Shown: positions 32,366-41,747, counted from the first letter of the stretch. The stretch is 64,000 nt of DNA from JAIBJN01 sp963775395 (GCA_963775395.1 CAVZIX010000014.1:124001-188000), one strand, 5' to 3'. Program-made: numbers and translations. Notes: generated by a model not told the origin, from the sequence alone.

Positions 32366-34543
32366 ATGCCTGCCACGAGAATTCGCCCTCGCGTCGCCTT
32401 CTTCGTCGCGCTCTTCGTCCTTGCGGTCGGCGCGCAGGCGCAGGTCACGCTTGCGGACGGCGGCTCGAGCGGGCCTCCGGTAGCCAACCCGGACCAGCTC
32501 AACACGGCCGAGGGAACCGCGGGCAGCACGAACGTTCTCGAAAACGACACCGATCCCGACAGCGACCCGCTCTCGATCGAGAACTGGACGGACGGCGCGA
32601 ACGGCTCCGTGAGCTGCAGCGGATCCGACTGCGTCTACATCCCCAACGACCCGGACTTCACCGGAGCCGACTCGTTCACGTACACGGTGTCCGACGGTCA
32701 AGGCGGCACGGACATCGGGGACGTCACCGTCGAGGTCGTGCCGACGAACGAGGAGCCGAGCGCGAGCGACGACTCGCTGACCCTCGCCGAGGACACGTCG
32801 GACAGCGTCGACGTCTTCGCCAACGACATCGACGACGACGGCGACCCGATCGCCGTCGAGACGCTCGAGCCGACAGCCGACAACGGCACGGTCTCGTGCA
32901 CTGTCGGCGGCATCTGCACCTACACGCCGGAACCGAACTTCGAGGGCTTCGACACCTTCTCGTACACGATCACCGACGGCCAGGGCGGGACGGACACCGC
33001 CAATGTCGAGGTCACGGTGACGCCCGTGAACGATGTCCCGAACGCGGTCGACGACTCGCTCGTCACCTCGGAGGACCAGATGGGCTCGCTCAACGTGCGC
33101 ACGAACGACGTCGACATCGACGGCGACACGCTGCTCGTCACGACGCTCTCCCCGGCCGCCCTGCACGGCGCCGTCGCCTGCCTGGGCGGCGGCGGGTGCA
33201 GCTACACCCCGGTCGCGGACTACAGCGGGCCGGATTCGTTCCAGTACACGATCTCCGACGGGCACGGCGGCACGGACACGGCGACGGTCAACATCACCGT
33301 CACCCCGGAGAACACCCCGCCGGTGGCCGACGACGACGCGATCTCCACGCTCGAGGACAACGCCGGCGCGACAAACGTGCTGGTCGGCGACACGGACGTC
33401 GACGGTGACACCCTGAGCGTGGCGACGTCGGCACCGACGGCGGCCCACGGCACGGTCTCCTGCGCCGCGGGCGGGGTCTGCACGTACACGCCGAGCGCGA
33501 ACTACAACGGGCCGGACTCCTTCGACTACACGGTCTCGGACGGCCGCGGCAAGTCGGACACGGGAACGGTCAACGTCACGGTGCTCCCCGGCAACGACGC
33601 CCCGCTCGCGGTCGACGACTCGCTCTCGACCCCGGAGGAGACCGCGAGTCAGGTCGACGTCCTCCCGAACGACACCGATCTCGAGGGCGACTCCCTCTCC
33701 GTGACCGGCTCCACGAACGGCGCCCACGGCACCGCCTCCTGCGATGCAACCACGTGCACATATACGCCCGCGCTCAACTACACGGGCGCCGATACGTTCA
33801 CGTACACGGTTAGCGACGGGAACGGCGGCACGGACACCGGCTCCGTCTCGGTCACTGTCACGGGCGTCAACGACGCGCCGGTCGCCGACGACGACGCCCT
33901 GACGACGGACGAAGAGACGCCCGGGAACGTCAGCGTGCTCGTCGGGGACACGGACGTCGACGGCGACGCGCTCTCGGTCACGACCGCGAGCGACCCGGAT
34001 CACGGCTCCGTCTCCTGCAGCCCGACGACCGGAGTCTGCACTTACACGCCCGATCCCGACTACCTCGGCCCCGACAGCTTCACGTACGAGGTCACGGACG
34101 GCCAGCTGGCCGACGAGGGTCTCGTGTCGGTCTCCGTCGTCGAGGCGAACGTCGCGCCCGGGTGCGCGAGCGTCGTGCCGTCCAAGACGAAGCTCTGGCC
34201 GGCGCGGGCGCAGTTCGTCGTCGTCAAGCTCTCCGGCGCGACCGACGGGAACGGCGACGTGCTGACCTACGCGATCACGGCCGTCACTCAGGACGAGAAG
34301 ACGAGGCTCGCCACCGGCCGCACGGACAAAGGCCCGGACGCACAGAGGGTTTCCGGCAAGCCCGCCGAGCTCAAGCTGAAGTCGGAGCGCGTCGCCAAGG
34401 GCAACGGGCGCGTCTACAAGATCACCTACCGGGTCACTGACGGCCGGGGCGGGAGCTGCACCGGCGTCGAGAAGGTCGGCGTCCCGATCCGGCAGGGCGG
34501 GAACGCCGTGGCGAACAGCCGTCAGTACAACTCGTTCGGCTAG
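32366..34543 (+). CDS. Secreted tandem Ig/cadherin-like repeat protein
   Basis: 725 residues. Signal peptide VAFFVALFVLAVGAQAQ. Six repeats of about 90 residues, each with P-x-A-x-D-D, LxNDTDxDGDxL, CTYTPxxNYxGxDSFTYTVSDGxGGTD, the VCBS/cadherin-like pattern, and a Cys pair within most repeats (VSC...CTYTP). The acidic DGD loops probably bind Ca2+. A different 130-residue C-terminal domain follows. No LPXTG or anchor seen, so likely released or loosely wall-attached; adhesion is the likely role. Confidence 0.78.
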   Translation: MPATRIRPRVAFFVALFVLAVGAQAQVTLADGGSSGPPVANPDQLNTAEGTAGSTNVLENDTDPDSDPLSIENWTDGANGSVSCSGSDCVYIPNDPDFTGADSFTYTVSDGQGGTDIGDVTVEVVPTNEEPSASDDSLTLAEDTSDSVDVFANDIDDDGDPIAVETLEPTADNGTVSCTVGGICTYTPEPNFEGFDTFSYTITDGQGGTDTANVEVTVTPVNDVPNAVDDSLVTSEDQMGSLNVRTNDVDIDGDTLLVTTLSPAALHGAVACLGGGGCSYTPVADYSGPDSFQYTISDGHGGTDTATVNITVTPENTPPVADDDAISTLEDNAGATNVLVGDTDVDGDTLSVATSAPTAAHGTVSCAAGGVCTYTPSANYNGPDSFDYTVSDGRGKSDTGTVNVTVLPGNDAPLAVDDSLSTPEETASQVDVLPNDTDLEGDSLSVTGSTNGAHGTASCDATTCTYTPALNYTGADTFTYTVSDGNGGTDTGSVSVTVTGVNDAPVADDDALTTDEETPGNVSVLVGDTDVDGDALSVTTASDPDHGSVSCSPTTGVCTYTPDPDYLGPDSFTYEVTDGQLADEGLVSVSVVEANVAPGCASVVPSKTKLWPARAQFVVVKLSGATDGNGDVLTYAITAVTQDEKTRLATGRTDKGPDAQRVSGKPAELKLKSERVAKGNGRVYKITYRVTDGRGGSCTGVEKVGVPIRQGGNAVANSRQYNSFG

Positions 34544-34611
34544 CGGTTTCGAACTCTCGCCTGCTCGGGTATTCCACCTCCGAAGGTCAAGACCGAGGAC
34601 GGGGGTCCGAC

Positions 34612-34770
34612 GTGTGGGGTGAAGGTGCCAGCGACCTCTGGGGTCGCCTCGAGCGCGAACAAGACGAGCGCGAGGCGGAGCTCCTGGAGGCGGTACGAGC
34701 GCGTCTCCGCGGAGACGAGGAGCAGACGGTCGACGACGAGGAGTCGTTGACGAGCCTCGCCGCCGCCTAG
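34612..34770 (+). CDS. Possible small acidic protein
   Basis: 52 codons from GTG after a GGGGG stretch: rich in Glu, Arg and Leu (DLWGRLEREQDEREAELLEA), likely one amphipathic helix. Not recognised; coding status based on composition only. Confidence 0.35.
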   Translation: MWGEGASDLWGRLEREQDEREAELLEAVRARLRGDEEQTVDDEESLTSLAAA

Positions 34771-35106
34771 CGCTACGAGGAGAACAACCGGGCGCGCCGC
34801 CCTGCGGTCGCGGCGCGCCCGAACGGGGCTCATGCCTTGTCGCCCACCCGCAGGCGCTCGAGCGTTTTCGCGCGTTGGCCTCGGCGATCCGCCGCAGTGC
34901 CCGAGAGGGGCGTGGGCGGTGCGGTGGTGACCTCCGAGGTCACGCCCACGATCAGGGTCGTCGCAGCGGAGGCCGTTGGGCGCCGCTGCCGGGCGACTCG
35001 CATCGTCGGCAGGCTCACCCAGAGAGCGAAGCGGCCCAAGCTCGGATGCGTCAGCGCCCAGGCGAGCTTCACGCTCCGCGGTCGCTACTCGGGGTAGAGC
35101 CAACTG
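34771..35106. other. Stretch with no convincing gene
   Basis: Weak ORFs exist on both strands (80 codons minus at 34830-35072, 86 codons plus at 34837-35097). Neither has a good ribosome site or family resemblance, and they overlap each other. Confidence 0.4.
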
Positions 35107-35445
35107 CTAGCGCTGCTGCGCCTCCCGGGCGATGAGGTGCTCGTACAGCTCGCGGAACAGGCCGACGGCCTGGCCGATCTCGGCAGGATCGACGTCGTCA
35201 CCGCGCTCCACCCGCGTGGCGATGTCATGCCCAGCGCGGTAGCCGGCCAGCACCTCCGGGTCGATGCCTTCCTCGGCCGTGCGTTCGACCTCGCCTTCCT
35301 CGAGCGGATACCCGCGTTCGACCAGCATGTGCCCGACGAGCCGGTCGAGCTCCGGCAGAGCCTCGCCGGGCGCGTCGACCACGAGCGGCTCGAGCGCGGC
35401 CCACTCGGTCTCCCACTCCTGGCGGTCGAGCCCGGGCTCCTGCAT
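35107..35445 (-). CDS. Small conserved-looking acidic protein
   Basis: 112 residues, acidic (pI low), no helix-turn-helix or membrane segment. Contains WETEWAALEPLVVDAPGEAL and AGYRAGHDIATRVERGDDVD. Resembles uncharacterised proteins of this lineage as I remember them. Two bases after the BON-domain gene stop, so same operon. Confidence 0.6.
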   Translation of the reverse strand: MQEPGLDRQEWETEWAALEPLVVDAPGEALPELDRLVGHMLVERGYPLEEGEVERTAEEGIDPEVLAGYRAGHDIATRVERGDDVDPAEIGQAVGLFRELYEHLIAREAQQR

Positions 35446-35447
35446 CC

Positions 35448-35891
35448 CTACGACACCTTGCCTTCGTCGGTGCGGAGCAGGTTCTCGACCTCGCGGACGC
35501 CGTGGACCTTCCGCGTCGCTTTCTCGAGCTCGGCGACGAGATTGGGCGAGTCGACCTCTCCTCTGAGGTAGACGACGCCGTCCTCGGCGTTGACGTCGAC
35601 CTTGCCCTTGGGAACACGCTGGTCTCTGAAGACCTCGCTCTCGACCTTGGCCTTCAGTGTGGCGTCGTTCGGCTGCGGCTTCTCTTCCTCGCGTAGGTGC
35701 TTTGCCTTCTGCGTGACGCCGTACCCGGCGGCGACCACGCTTCGCCGGCCCCGGTCGAGCTGGCGGAGCCTCCGGCGGAAGAAGCCGGCCGTCCTGTCCA
35801 TCGCCATGCGCCTCCGCCGCTTTCCGTTCTGGCGATCCAGAAAGTAGACGGAGGCCGCGACGATCGCGGCGAAGAATGCGGTGCGCTTCAT
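35448..35891 (-). CDS. BON-domain protein with N-terminal membrane segment
   Basis: 147 residues. Helix FFAAIVAASVYFLD at the start, basic RRRRMAM stretch, then a BON domain: DATLKAKVESEVFRDQRVPKGKVDVNA, GVVYLRGEV and ATRKVHGVREVENLL. BON domains bind membranes or lipids and often appear in stress proteins. Likely envelope maintenance. Confidence 0.8.
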   Translation of the reverse strand: MKRTAFFAAIVAASVYFLDRQNGKRRRRMAMDRTAGFFRRRLRQLDRGRRSVVAAGYGVTQKAKHLREEEKPQPNDATLKAKVESEVFRDQRVPKGKVDVNAEDGVVYLRGEVDSPNLVAELEKATRKVHGVREVENLLRTDEGKVS

Positions 35892-36023
35892 CTGTCGTCC
35901 TCCTCGTTGGCTTCGTCTTCTCCTACCGAGTTGGACGGCCTCGAAACCTCGCGCCTTACACGGGAGTTACGAAGATGTCGATGCGGGTATCGGAGCCGGA
36001 CACCAATCGAAAGGGGTCAGGCA

Positions 36024-36524
36024 ATGCCAGAGATCACGAGCCCGCGGGAGCTGTTCCTCCACGAGCTTGGCGACATCCTCTACGTCGAGCGCAAGCTCGC
36101 CGGCGAGACGCTGCCCAAGCTGATCGAGGAGGTCAACGACGAGGAGTTCACCACCGGCCTCGAGAGCCACCTGAAGGAAACGCGTCAGCACGTTTCCAAC
36201 GTCGAGAAGGTCTTTGAGCTCCTCGGCGAGGAGCCGCACGAGGAGGAGTGCGTCGGTTTTGAGGGCCTCAAGAAGGAGCACGACCAGCTCGTCGAAGAGA
36301 CCTCCCCGAGCCTGATCGACCTCATCGACGTCGGCGCAGCCGCGCGCACCGAGAACTACGAGATCGCCGCGTATGAAGGCCTCAGGCGGATGGCCAAGGG
36401 CCTGGGCGAGGATGAGGCGGTCGAGCTCCTGGACAAGAACCTGAAGCAGGAGAAGGACGCGCTCAGAGAAGTCGAGAAGATCGCGACCCGGCTGAGCAAG
36501 GAAGGGGTCACAGCAGCCGCGTAG
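36024..36524 (+). CDS. Ferritin-like DUF892 (YciE/YciF) protein
   Basis: 166 residues, four-helix bundle. SPRELFLHELGDILYVERKLAG is the N-terminal signature of the YciE/YciF family; carboxylate ligands probably Glu14, Glu22, and Glu/His in LESHLKETRQHV and ARTENYEIAAYEGL. Stress-linked, di-iron binding expected. AAAGGGG upstream of ATG. Confidence 0.87.
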   Translation: MPEITSPRELFLHELGDILYVERKLAGETLPKLIEEVNDEEFTTGLESHLKETRQHVSNVEKVFELLGEEPHEEECVGFEGLKKEHDQLVEETSPSLIDLIDVGAAARTENYEIAAYEGLRRMAKGLGEDEAVELLDKNLKQEKDALREVEKIATRLSKEGVTAAA

Positions 36525-36532
36525 CGGCACAC

Positions 36533-36565
36533 AGGGCCGGCCGGGTAGAGGGCTCGGCCGGCCCT
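36533..36565. terminator. Bidirectional hairpin terminator
   Basis: AGGGCCGGCCG pairs perfectly with CGGCCGGCCCT, 11-base loop. Lies between two convergent genes. Confidence 0.75.
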
Positions 36566-36573
36566 ACCTCGTA

Positions 36574-37248
36574 TCAGCCCGAGGTCCCCGTCTGGTCGTG
36601 CGGGGCGCCGACCGGCTTCGACTCCGGCGAGCCGCGCTGCCGGAGGTAGATCGTGAACGCGGCCATCGAGCCGACGGCGAGGAACTCCGACTGCCAGTTC
36701 TCGAGCGTTGCCTCCCAGAAGTCCGGTTGAGTCAGGTACCCGGCCCACGATGTCGCCGGCTGCCCGTGCTCTTCCTGCTGGCTCGAGTACTCCCGCCATC
36801 CGGTGAGCGACTGGCCGAACCAGCTTCCGACGAACAGCGTCGCCATGACGAGCAAGAGCGAGTTGGAGTAGATCGTCGTCCGCCAGCCGCCGACCTTCCC
36901 CCAACGCGGCGAATTGCTCTGGGCGTTGCTGCCGACCAGCTGCCTCTCGTCGGTCTCGAGACCCTCCTCCCCGGGCCTCTTGGACTCGTTGGAGCCGCGC
37001 TGGACGAACCAGACGGTCGCGACGATGAAGAGCACGAACTGGAGGTACTCCGATTGCCAGTTCTCCAGCACTGCGCGGCCGAAGTAGGAAGAGAACACAT
37101 AGCGGCCGTAGGAGTAGGTGTCCGAGTTGTGGGTGCGCGCCTCGTCGTTGAAGTCGAGCCAACCGGCGACGGACTGTCCCGCGAGGGCCGCGAGGAAGAG
37201 GACGAGGAAGAAGAGCGAGAGGGAGTTGTCGCGCACGAACGCCCGCAT
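36574..37248 (-). CDS. DUF6766-type membrane protein
   Basis: 224 residues, four helices. Two halves are homologous: each has N/W-S-L-first helix, GQS-(V/L)-(A/T)GW, then YS...ENWQSE(Y/F)L before a second helix (residues about 8-85 and 125-205). This internal duplication is clear by eye. Family function unknown. Confidence 0.72.
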   Translation of the reverse strand: MRAFVRDNSLSLFFLVLFLAALAGQSVAGWLDFNDEARTHNSDTYSYGRYVFSSYFGRAVLENWQSEYLQFVLFIVATVWFVQRGSNESKRPGEEGLETDERQLVGSNAQSNSPRWGKVGGWRTTIYSNSLLLVMATLFVGSWFGQSLTGWREYSSQQEEHGQPATSWAGYLTQPDFWEATLENWQSEFLAVGSMAAFTIYLRQRGSPESKPVGAPHDQTGTSG

Positions 37249-37251
37249 GCG

Positions 37252-37335
37252 CTACCTCCCGAGAAATCCGATCACGAAGAAGAGCGTGAGACCGATGAGC
37301 GGGCCGACAAGGTAGATCGCAAACACGGTCCTCAT
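37252..37335 (-). CDS. 27-residue membrane peptide
   Basis: MRTVFAIYLVGPLIGL followed by a hydrophobic end and FLGR: one membrane helix and basic ends. Three bases ahead of the DUF6766 gene in the same direction, so likely co-transcribed. Too short to be sure, but the composition and position argue for a real small gene. Confidence 0.45.
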   Translation of the reverse strand: MRTVFAIYLVGPLIGLTLFFVIGFLGR

Positions 37336-37521
37336 GGGGGGCACCGTTCCCCCGCCCCAGGTTCTGGAACCTCTGCCCGGGCGACCTCGGCCGGGGTGCC
37401 CCGGGCACCGGAGACGGCTTCTGCGGGAAGGTCCGTCTCTTCGCCGGCCTTCCCGGTCCAACCGGTTTTCGACCGAACGTCGCGGGTATCGGTTCGGCGT
37501 GTCCGAGTCAAAGGAGGGGTC

Positions 37522-37746
37522 ATGCCGAACAAGCGCGCGAACGTGAAGAACGAGAAGCAGTACGAGGCGCTCAAGGACAAGGGGATGTCCAAGGAGCGCG
37601 CCGCCAAGATTGCCAACTCGCCCGGCGCGTCGAGCCGCGGCGGGAAGAAGTCCGGCTCCGGCGGGAACTCGTCGCAGGGCGGGACGACAGCGCAGAAGAA
37701 GGCCGCCGGGCGCAAGGGCGGCAAGGCGGCCGCCCGCAAGAGCTAG
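37522..37746 (+). CDS. Small basic DUF7218-like protein
   Basis: 74 residues, AAAGGAGGGG before ATG. Starts MPNKRANVKNEKQYEALKDK then GMSKERAAKIANSPG, a pattern of small actinobacterial stress proteins; a Gly/Ser/Lys/Ala-rich tail may bind DNA. Four bases before the next gene. Confidence 0.7.
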   Translation: MPNKRANVKNEKQYEALKDKGMSKERAAKIANSPGASSRGGKKSGSGGNSSQGGTTAQKKAAGRKGGKAAARKS

Positions 37747-37750
37747 CCCG

Positions 37751-38707
37751 GTGGCGGATCGACCCGAGATCGGCTACGCCCTCTCCTCGGAGGAGCATGG
37801 GCCGGCCGATCTCGTCCGCTACGCGACCATGGCTGAGGAGCGCGGCTTCTCGTACGCGCTCATCTCGGACCACTTCCATCCCTGGACCGACCGCCAGGGC
37901 CAGAGCGCGTTCGTCTGGACCGTGATCGGCGCGATCGCCGAGGCCACCGAATCGCTGCGGCTCGGCACCGGTGTCACCTGCCCCACGATCCGCACCCATC
38001 CCGCGATCATCGCGCAGGCCTCCGCCACGACCGCCTCCCTCATGCCCGGCCGCTTCTTCCTCGGTGTCGGCACCGGCGAGAGTCTCAACGAACACATCCT
38101 CGGCGACCGCTGGCCCGAAGGAAGCGTGAGGGTCGAGATGCTGGCGGAGGCGATCGAGGTGATCAGGCTGCTCTGGCAGGGCGGCTACCAGAGCCACCAC
38201 GGCAGGTACTACACGGTTGAGGAAGCACGCCTCTACACGCTCCCCGACGAGGCTCCGGACATCATGGTGGCAGCGGGAAAGCCCGAAGCTGCGAAGCTCG
38301 CCGGGCAGGTGGGCGACGGGTTCATCGGGACGGCGCCCGACGCGGAGCTCCTGGCCGAGTTCGACGCCGCCGGTGGATCCGGCAAGCCGAGGATCGGACA
38401 GGTGACTGTCTGCTGGGCCGAGGACGAGAAGAGCGCCCGGAAGACCGCGCTCGAGTGGTGGCCGAACGCGGCGCTTCCCGGCGACCTCGGCCAGGAGCTC
38501 GCGCTGCCGCGCCACTACGAGCAGGCGGCCGAGCTGGTCTCCGAGGACGACGTGGCCGAGAAGGTCGTCTGCGGGCCTGACCCCGACGCTCACCGCGTGG
38601 CGATCGACGAGTTCGCGGAGTCAGGCTACGACCATGTCTACGTCCACCAGGTCGGGCCCGACCAAGAAGGATTTCTCGACTTCTACAAGCGCGAGATCCT
38701 GGCGTAG
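37751..38707 (+). CDS. F420-dependent LLM-class oxidoreductase
   Basis: 318 residues, GTG start. TIM-barrel luciferase-like fold: IGYALSSEEHGPADLVRYA, ISDHFHPWTDRQGQSAFVW (cofactor-proximal region of F420-dependent G6PD-like enzymes), LGTGVTCPTIRTHPAIIAQA, GRFFLGVGTGESLNEH. Probably reduces or oxidises a small molecule with F420. Belongs to the TIGR03557-type subgroup by resemblance. Substrate unknown. Confidence 0.85.
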   Translation: MADRPEIGYALSSEEHGPADLVRYATMAEERGFSYALISDHFHPWTDRQGQSAFVWTVIGAIAEATESLRLGTGVTCPTIRTHPAIIAQASATTASLMPGRFFLGVGTGESLNEHILGDRWPEGSVRVEMLAEAIEVIRLLWQGGYQSHHGRYYTVEEARLYTLPDEAPDIMVAAGKPEAAKLAGQVGDGFIGTAPDAELLAEFDAAGGSGKPRIGQVTVCWAEDEKSARKTALEWWPNAALPGDLGQELALPRHYEQAAELVSEDDVAEKVVCGPDPDAHRVAIDEFAESGYDHVYVHQVGPDQEGFLDFYKREILA

Positions 38708-38843
38708 CCGACCGCGCTAAGCTGATTGCGTCGGGTGCGCCCCTTCGGCGCTTCCTGTTCCTCCGCCGCACCTAGCCCTGGCGCTCGCGGCGACGAGCGG
38801 TCTCCGCTCCCGGCTTCGAGGCGAAGCAACCAAGGGAGCAACC

Positions 38844-39194
38844 GTGCCTCTGTCCTCTCAGCGCCTGGCGCACAACCAGGTCATCTTCCGTGAGGTGAAC
38901 GAACACCTGCGCGCGTTGGCCGATGCCATACCCGACGGCACGACCGACTATCTCTGCGAGTGCAGCAACACCCAGTGCACGGACAGGATCGAGCTCAGGC
39001 TGGTCGAGTACGAGGCCGTGCGGGCCCGCCCGAAGACGTTCTTCATCCTCCCGGGCCACGAGCGGCTCGAGATCGAGCGTGTCGTCGACGAGCTCGTCAG
39101 CTACTCGCTCGTCGAGAAGATCGTGCCGCTTGACGACGCGGCAACCCGCGCGCTTACCTCAACGGACGACGTCCGGCCTCGCGCTGACCACTAG
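38844..39194 (+). CDS. Small protein with CxCxxxxC motif
   Basis: 116 residues, GTG start. FREVNEHLRALADAIPDG is followed by YLCECSNTQCTDRIEL: three cysteines that could bind a metal or be redox active. The remainder contains FFILPGHERLEIERVV. Known to me as a recurrent uncharacterised actinobacterial protein; function unknown. Confidence 0.6.
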   Translation: MPLSSQRLAHNQVIFREVNEHLRALADAIPDGTTDYLCECSNTQCTDRIELRLVEYEAVRARPKTFFILPGHERLEIERVVDELVSYSLVEKIVPLDDAATRALTSTDDVRPRADH

Positions 39195-39203
39195 AGCGGC
39201 CGC

Positions 39204-39572
39204 TCAGCGCTCGGGTGGGCCACCGTTCGGCGCGAGCCAGAAGGCTTCGATGGCGATGTCGGGGTTTGTCCCCACCTGGCACAGGAAGGCGTCGACGCGG
39301 CGACCGGTGTGCTCCTCGACCGCGTCGACGAACCGCGGTTCCATCGCCTCCTGGAAGTCGTGTCGCGCCTGGTGGACGGTCGCGAACTTCCCGGCGTCGA
39401 TCAGCGTGCGCTCGCCCTTCGTGTAGATGTCCTCCAGGAAGCAGACCAGGTAGTTGCCCTGCATGATCGTCCGCCCCCGGGTCGCGCCGCGTCCGTAGAA
39501 GTCCCTATGCAGACCGATGATCGCGTTCGTCACCGCCAGCAAGGGGTTTGCTCGGTCGCTCGGAGCCGTCAT
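39204..39572 (-). CDS. DUF2294-type protein
   Basis: 122 residues. AVTNAIIGLHRDFYGRGATRGRT, LVCFLEDIYTKGERTLIDAGK, VHQARHDFQEAMEPRFVDAVEEHTGRRV match the DUF2294 pattern (Na-translocating decarboxylase-subunit-like). Soluble; role unknown. Confidence 0.75.
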   Translation of the reverse strand: MTAPSDRANPLLAVTNAIIGLHRDFYGRGATRGRTIMQGNYLVCFLEDIYTKGERTLIDAGKFATVHQARHDFQEAMEPRFVDAVEEHTGRRVDAFLCQVGTNPDIAIEAFWLAPNGGPPER

Positions 39573-40015
39573 CCGGCTCCTCTCCGCCGCTTCTTTGGAC
39601 GGTCACCCGAAAGGAAGAGAAGCGACTAAGCGGACCCAGCGGGCGTCGTAGTGGCGAGTCTAGCTCAGTCGGTGGCTTGAAACGGACTGCCCCAGCGCCG
39701 ACGGCCTCTTACGGCGAGGACGGTGCCGACCAGCTCGTCGGCGGCGACGGCGACGACCGGCTCGACGGCGGTGCCGGCAGCGACCGGCTCGAGGGCAACC
39801 TCGGTCTTGACAGCTTCTACAGCTGCGGCGCGGACGTCGACACGGCTCACTACGACGGCGCGCTCGACCCGGCGACCGTGGGCTGCGAGGTCCGCTTCCC
39901 GGTCTAGAAAAACCGAGGGTGCCCGGAGTTGCCCGGGCGCCCTCCGTGAACCCAGAACGCCGGTCCGGGATAATCGGGCATCGGGGAGCGTCTCCACCGG
40001 CGTGCACTGCCTCTG
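39573..40015. other. Long spacer with a repeat-protein remnant
   Basis: 443 bases. Only the RTX-like fragment (39698-39907) has coding character; the rest shows no gene. Confidence 0.5.
39698..39907 (+). pseudogene. 3' remnant of an RTX-type Ca-binding protein
   Basis: Encodes GEDGADQLVGGDGDDRLDGG and GSDRLEGNLGLDSFYSCG, i.e. two or three GGxGxDxLx nonapeptide repeats followed by a typical C-terminal Cys block. Signal peptide and remainder are missing upstream. Either a decayed gene or an unusual short protein. Confidence 0.55.
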
Positions 40016-41317
40016 GTGGCCGCGTGTGCGGCCGGTCTGCTCGCGTTGGTCCCCACCTGGGCGGGCGCGGCTACGACGGAGCGGATCAACGTCTCGTCGG
40101 GAGGCGTGGAGGCCGAGGGCAGGATCGGTTCGCTCGAGGGCTTGGGGACGGCGATCTCGGCGGACGGGCGGTACGTCGCCTTCGCCTCGTATGCCCACAA
40201 CCTGGTCGCCGGGGACACGAACAATGCGGCCGACGTTTTTCGGCGCGACCGGCTGACCGGTGAGACGATTCGCGTGAGCGTTTCCTCGGCGGAGGCGCAG
40301 GGCAATCGGGGGAGCGGAATCGGGGTCGACGTCTCGGCCGACGGGAACCTGATCGTCTTCGGCTCCAAGGCCTCGAACCTCGTTCCCCGTGACACCAACC
40401 GCGTGGCCGACGTATTCGTCCGCAACGTGGCGGCCGGAACGACGACGCGGGTGAGCGTGACGTCGAGCGAGCGCCAGGGCGACGGCGGCAGCCTCGACCC
40501 GGCGATCTCCGCCGACGGGCTAAGGGTCGCGTTCGTCTCCCAGGCTCGGCTCGTGCGCGGCGATACCCACCTTCAGGACGTGTACGTGCGGTTGCGGAAC
40601 ACGGGCACGACGATCCGTGTCAGCCGCTCGAGCGCCGGCGTTTCGGGCGACGGGCCCAGCCTCGAACCGGACATCTCCGGTGACGGCGCCGTGGTCGCGT
40701 TCAGCTCCCGCTCCTTGAACCTCGTCGGCGGCCCCGACGTGAACCGGAGGGCGAGGGACATCTTCGTCCATGTCCTTGCGACTCGGAAGACGTCGAGAGA
40801 GAACGTCGACTCCGAAGGGCGCCAGCTGCGTGGCTGCTACCCGGTCGATGCGTATGAGCCGAAGCTGGACGGCACCGGGAACCGGGTCGTCTTCGCGCAC
40901 GAGTCCGGGATCGGTTGCGGGAGCTCGGTTCGGCTGCGCGACCGGACGGCACGCACTGCGGTTCGGCTCGACGTCACTTCCGCCGGAGGCCCGAGCAACG
41001 GCATGAGCGTCGCGGCCGGCATCTCCGCCGACGGGAGATACGTGCTCTTCCATTCTGTGGCCGACAACCTCATTTCCGGAGACACGAACGGGGTGCCCTG
41101 GCTCCTGTCGGGGTTCGACGCCTTTGTGCGCGACGTGGCCAGCGGGACGACCACGAGGGTGAGCCTCTCAACGACCGACGGGGAGGCGGATGGCGACAGC
41201 TTCACGCAGGCGCTCTCCGCCGACGGGCTGCACGCGGTCTTCTCGTCTTGGGCTGCCAACCTCGTCCCGGACGACACGAACGGCGTGGGGGACATCTTCG
41301 TTCGCACGCTCGACTAG
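40016..41317 (+). CDS. Secreted TolB-like beta-propeller protein
   Basis: 433 residues from GTG 40016, though the signal peptide may begin further upstream in a stretch without a standard start. Signal GLLALVPTWAGA. About seven propeller blades with the pattern (I/L)SADGRYVAFxSxAxNLVxGDTNxxxDVFVRxxxxGTTTRVS. Two Cys in one blade (GCYPV, GCGSS) may form a disulfide. Likely extracytoplasmic; ligand unknown. Confidence 0.72.
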   Translation: MAACAAGLLALVPTWAGAATTERINVSSGGVEAEGRIGSLEGLGTAISADGRYVAFASYAHNLVAGDTNNAADVFRRDRLTGETIRVSVSSAEAQGNRGSGIGVDVSADGNLIVFGSKASNLVPRDTNRVADVFVRNVAAGTTTRVSVTSSERQGDGGSLDPAISADGLRVAFVSQARLVRGDTHLQDVYVRLRNTGTTIRVSRSSAGVSGDGPSLEPDISGDGAVVAFSSRSLNLVGGPDVNRRARDIFVHVLATRKTSRENVDSEGRQLRGCYPVDAYEPKLDGTGNRVVFAHESGIGCGSSVRLRDRTARTAVRLDVTSAGGPSNGMSVAAGISADGRYVLFHSVADNLISGDTNGVPWLLSGFDAFVRDVASGTTTRVSLSTTDGEADGDSFTQALSADGLHAVFSSWAANLVPDDTNGVGDIFVRTLD

Positions 41318-41347
41318 ACGGCCGCAGGAGCGCCTACCCTGTCCGGC

Positions 41348-41740
41348 GTGGCACTCGTTGAGACGATCGTCGTCGCCTACGACGATCCCGAGAGCGGGAC
41401 CCTCTCACGCGCCGTCGAGCTGGCCAAGGCCTTCGGCGCCTCGCTGGTCGTCACCAACGTCGTCCCGCCCGACCACGACGAGGAGGCGGAGGCGGAGCGC
41501 TACGGGCGCGAGCGCCTGGAACAGGCGAAGACGTTCCTGGAAAGCCGGGGAGTGACGGCGGAAGTCGTTCGCTCGGTCGGGCAGCCGGCCGAGGCGATCG
41601 TCGCGCTCGCGCGCGAGCGCGACGCCGACCTGATCGTCGTCGGGATGCGCAAGAAGGGCTTCATCGAGCGGCTCGTGGAGGGCAGCGTGGCCCAGAACGT
41701 CCTGCGACGCGCCCCGTGCGACGTCATCGTCGTCCACTGA
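41348..41740 (+). CDS. Universal stress protein (UspA family)
   Basis: 130 residues, GTG start. VETIVVAYDDPESG at the start and GMRKKGFIERLVEGSVAQNVLRRAPCDVIVV at the end: the G-2x-G-9x-G(S/T) ATP-binding motif is present. Cytoplasmic, binds ATP. Confidence 0.88.
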   Translation: MALVETIVVAYDDPESGTLSRAVELAKAFGASLVVTNVVPPDHDEEAEAERYGRERLEQAKTFLESRGVTAEVVRSVGQPAEAIVALARERDADLIVVGMRKKGFIERLVEGSVAQNVLRRAPCDVIVVH

Positions 41741-41747
41741 CCCGCGC

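Noticed and set aside
34540..35103. 187-codon minus-strand ORF
   Set aside because: Overlaps three other weak ORFs, no ribosome site, no family-like segment.
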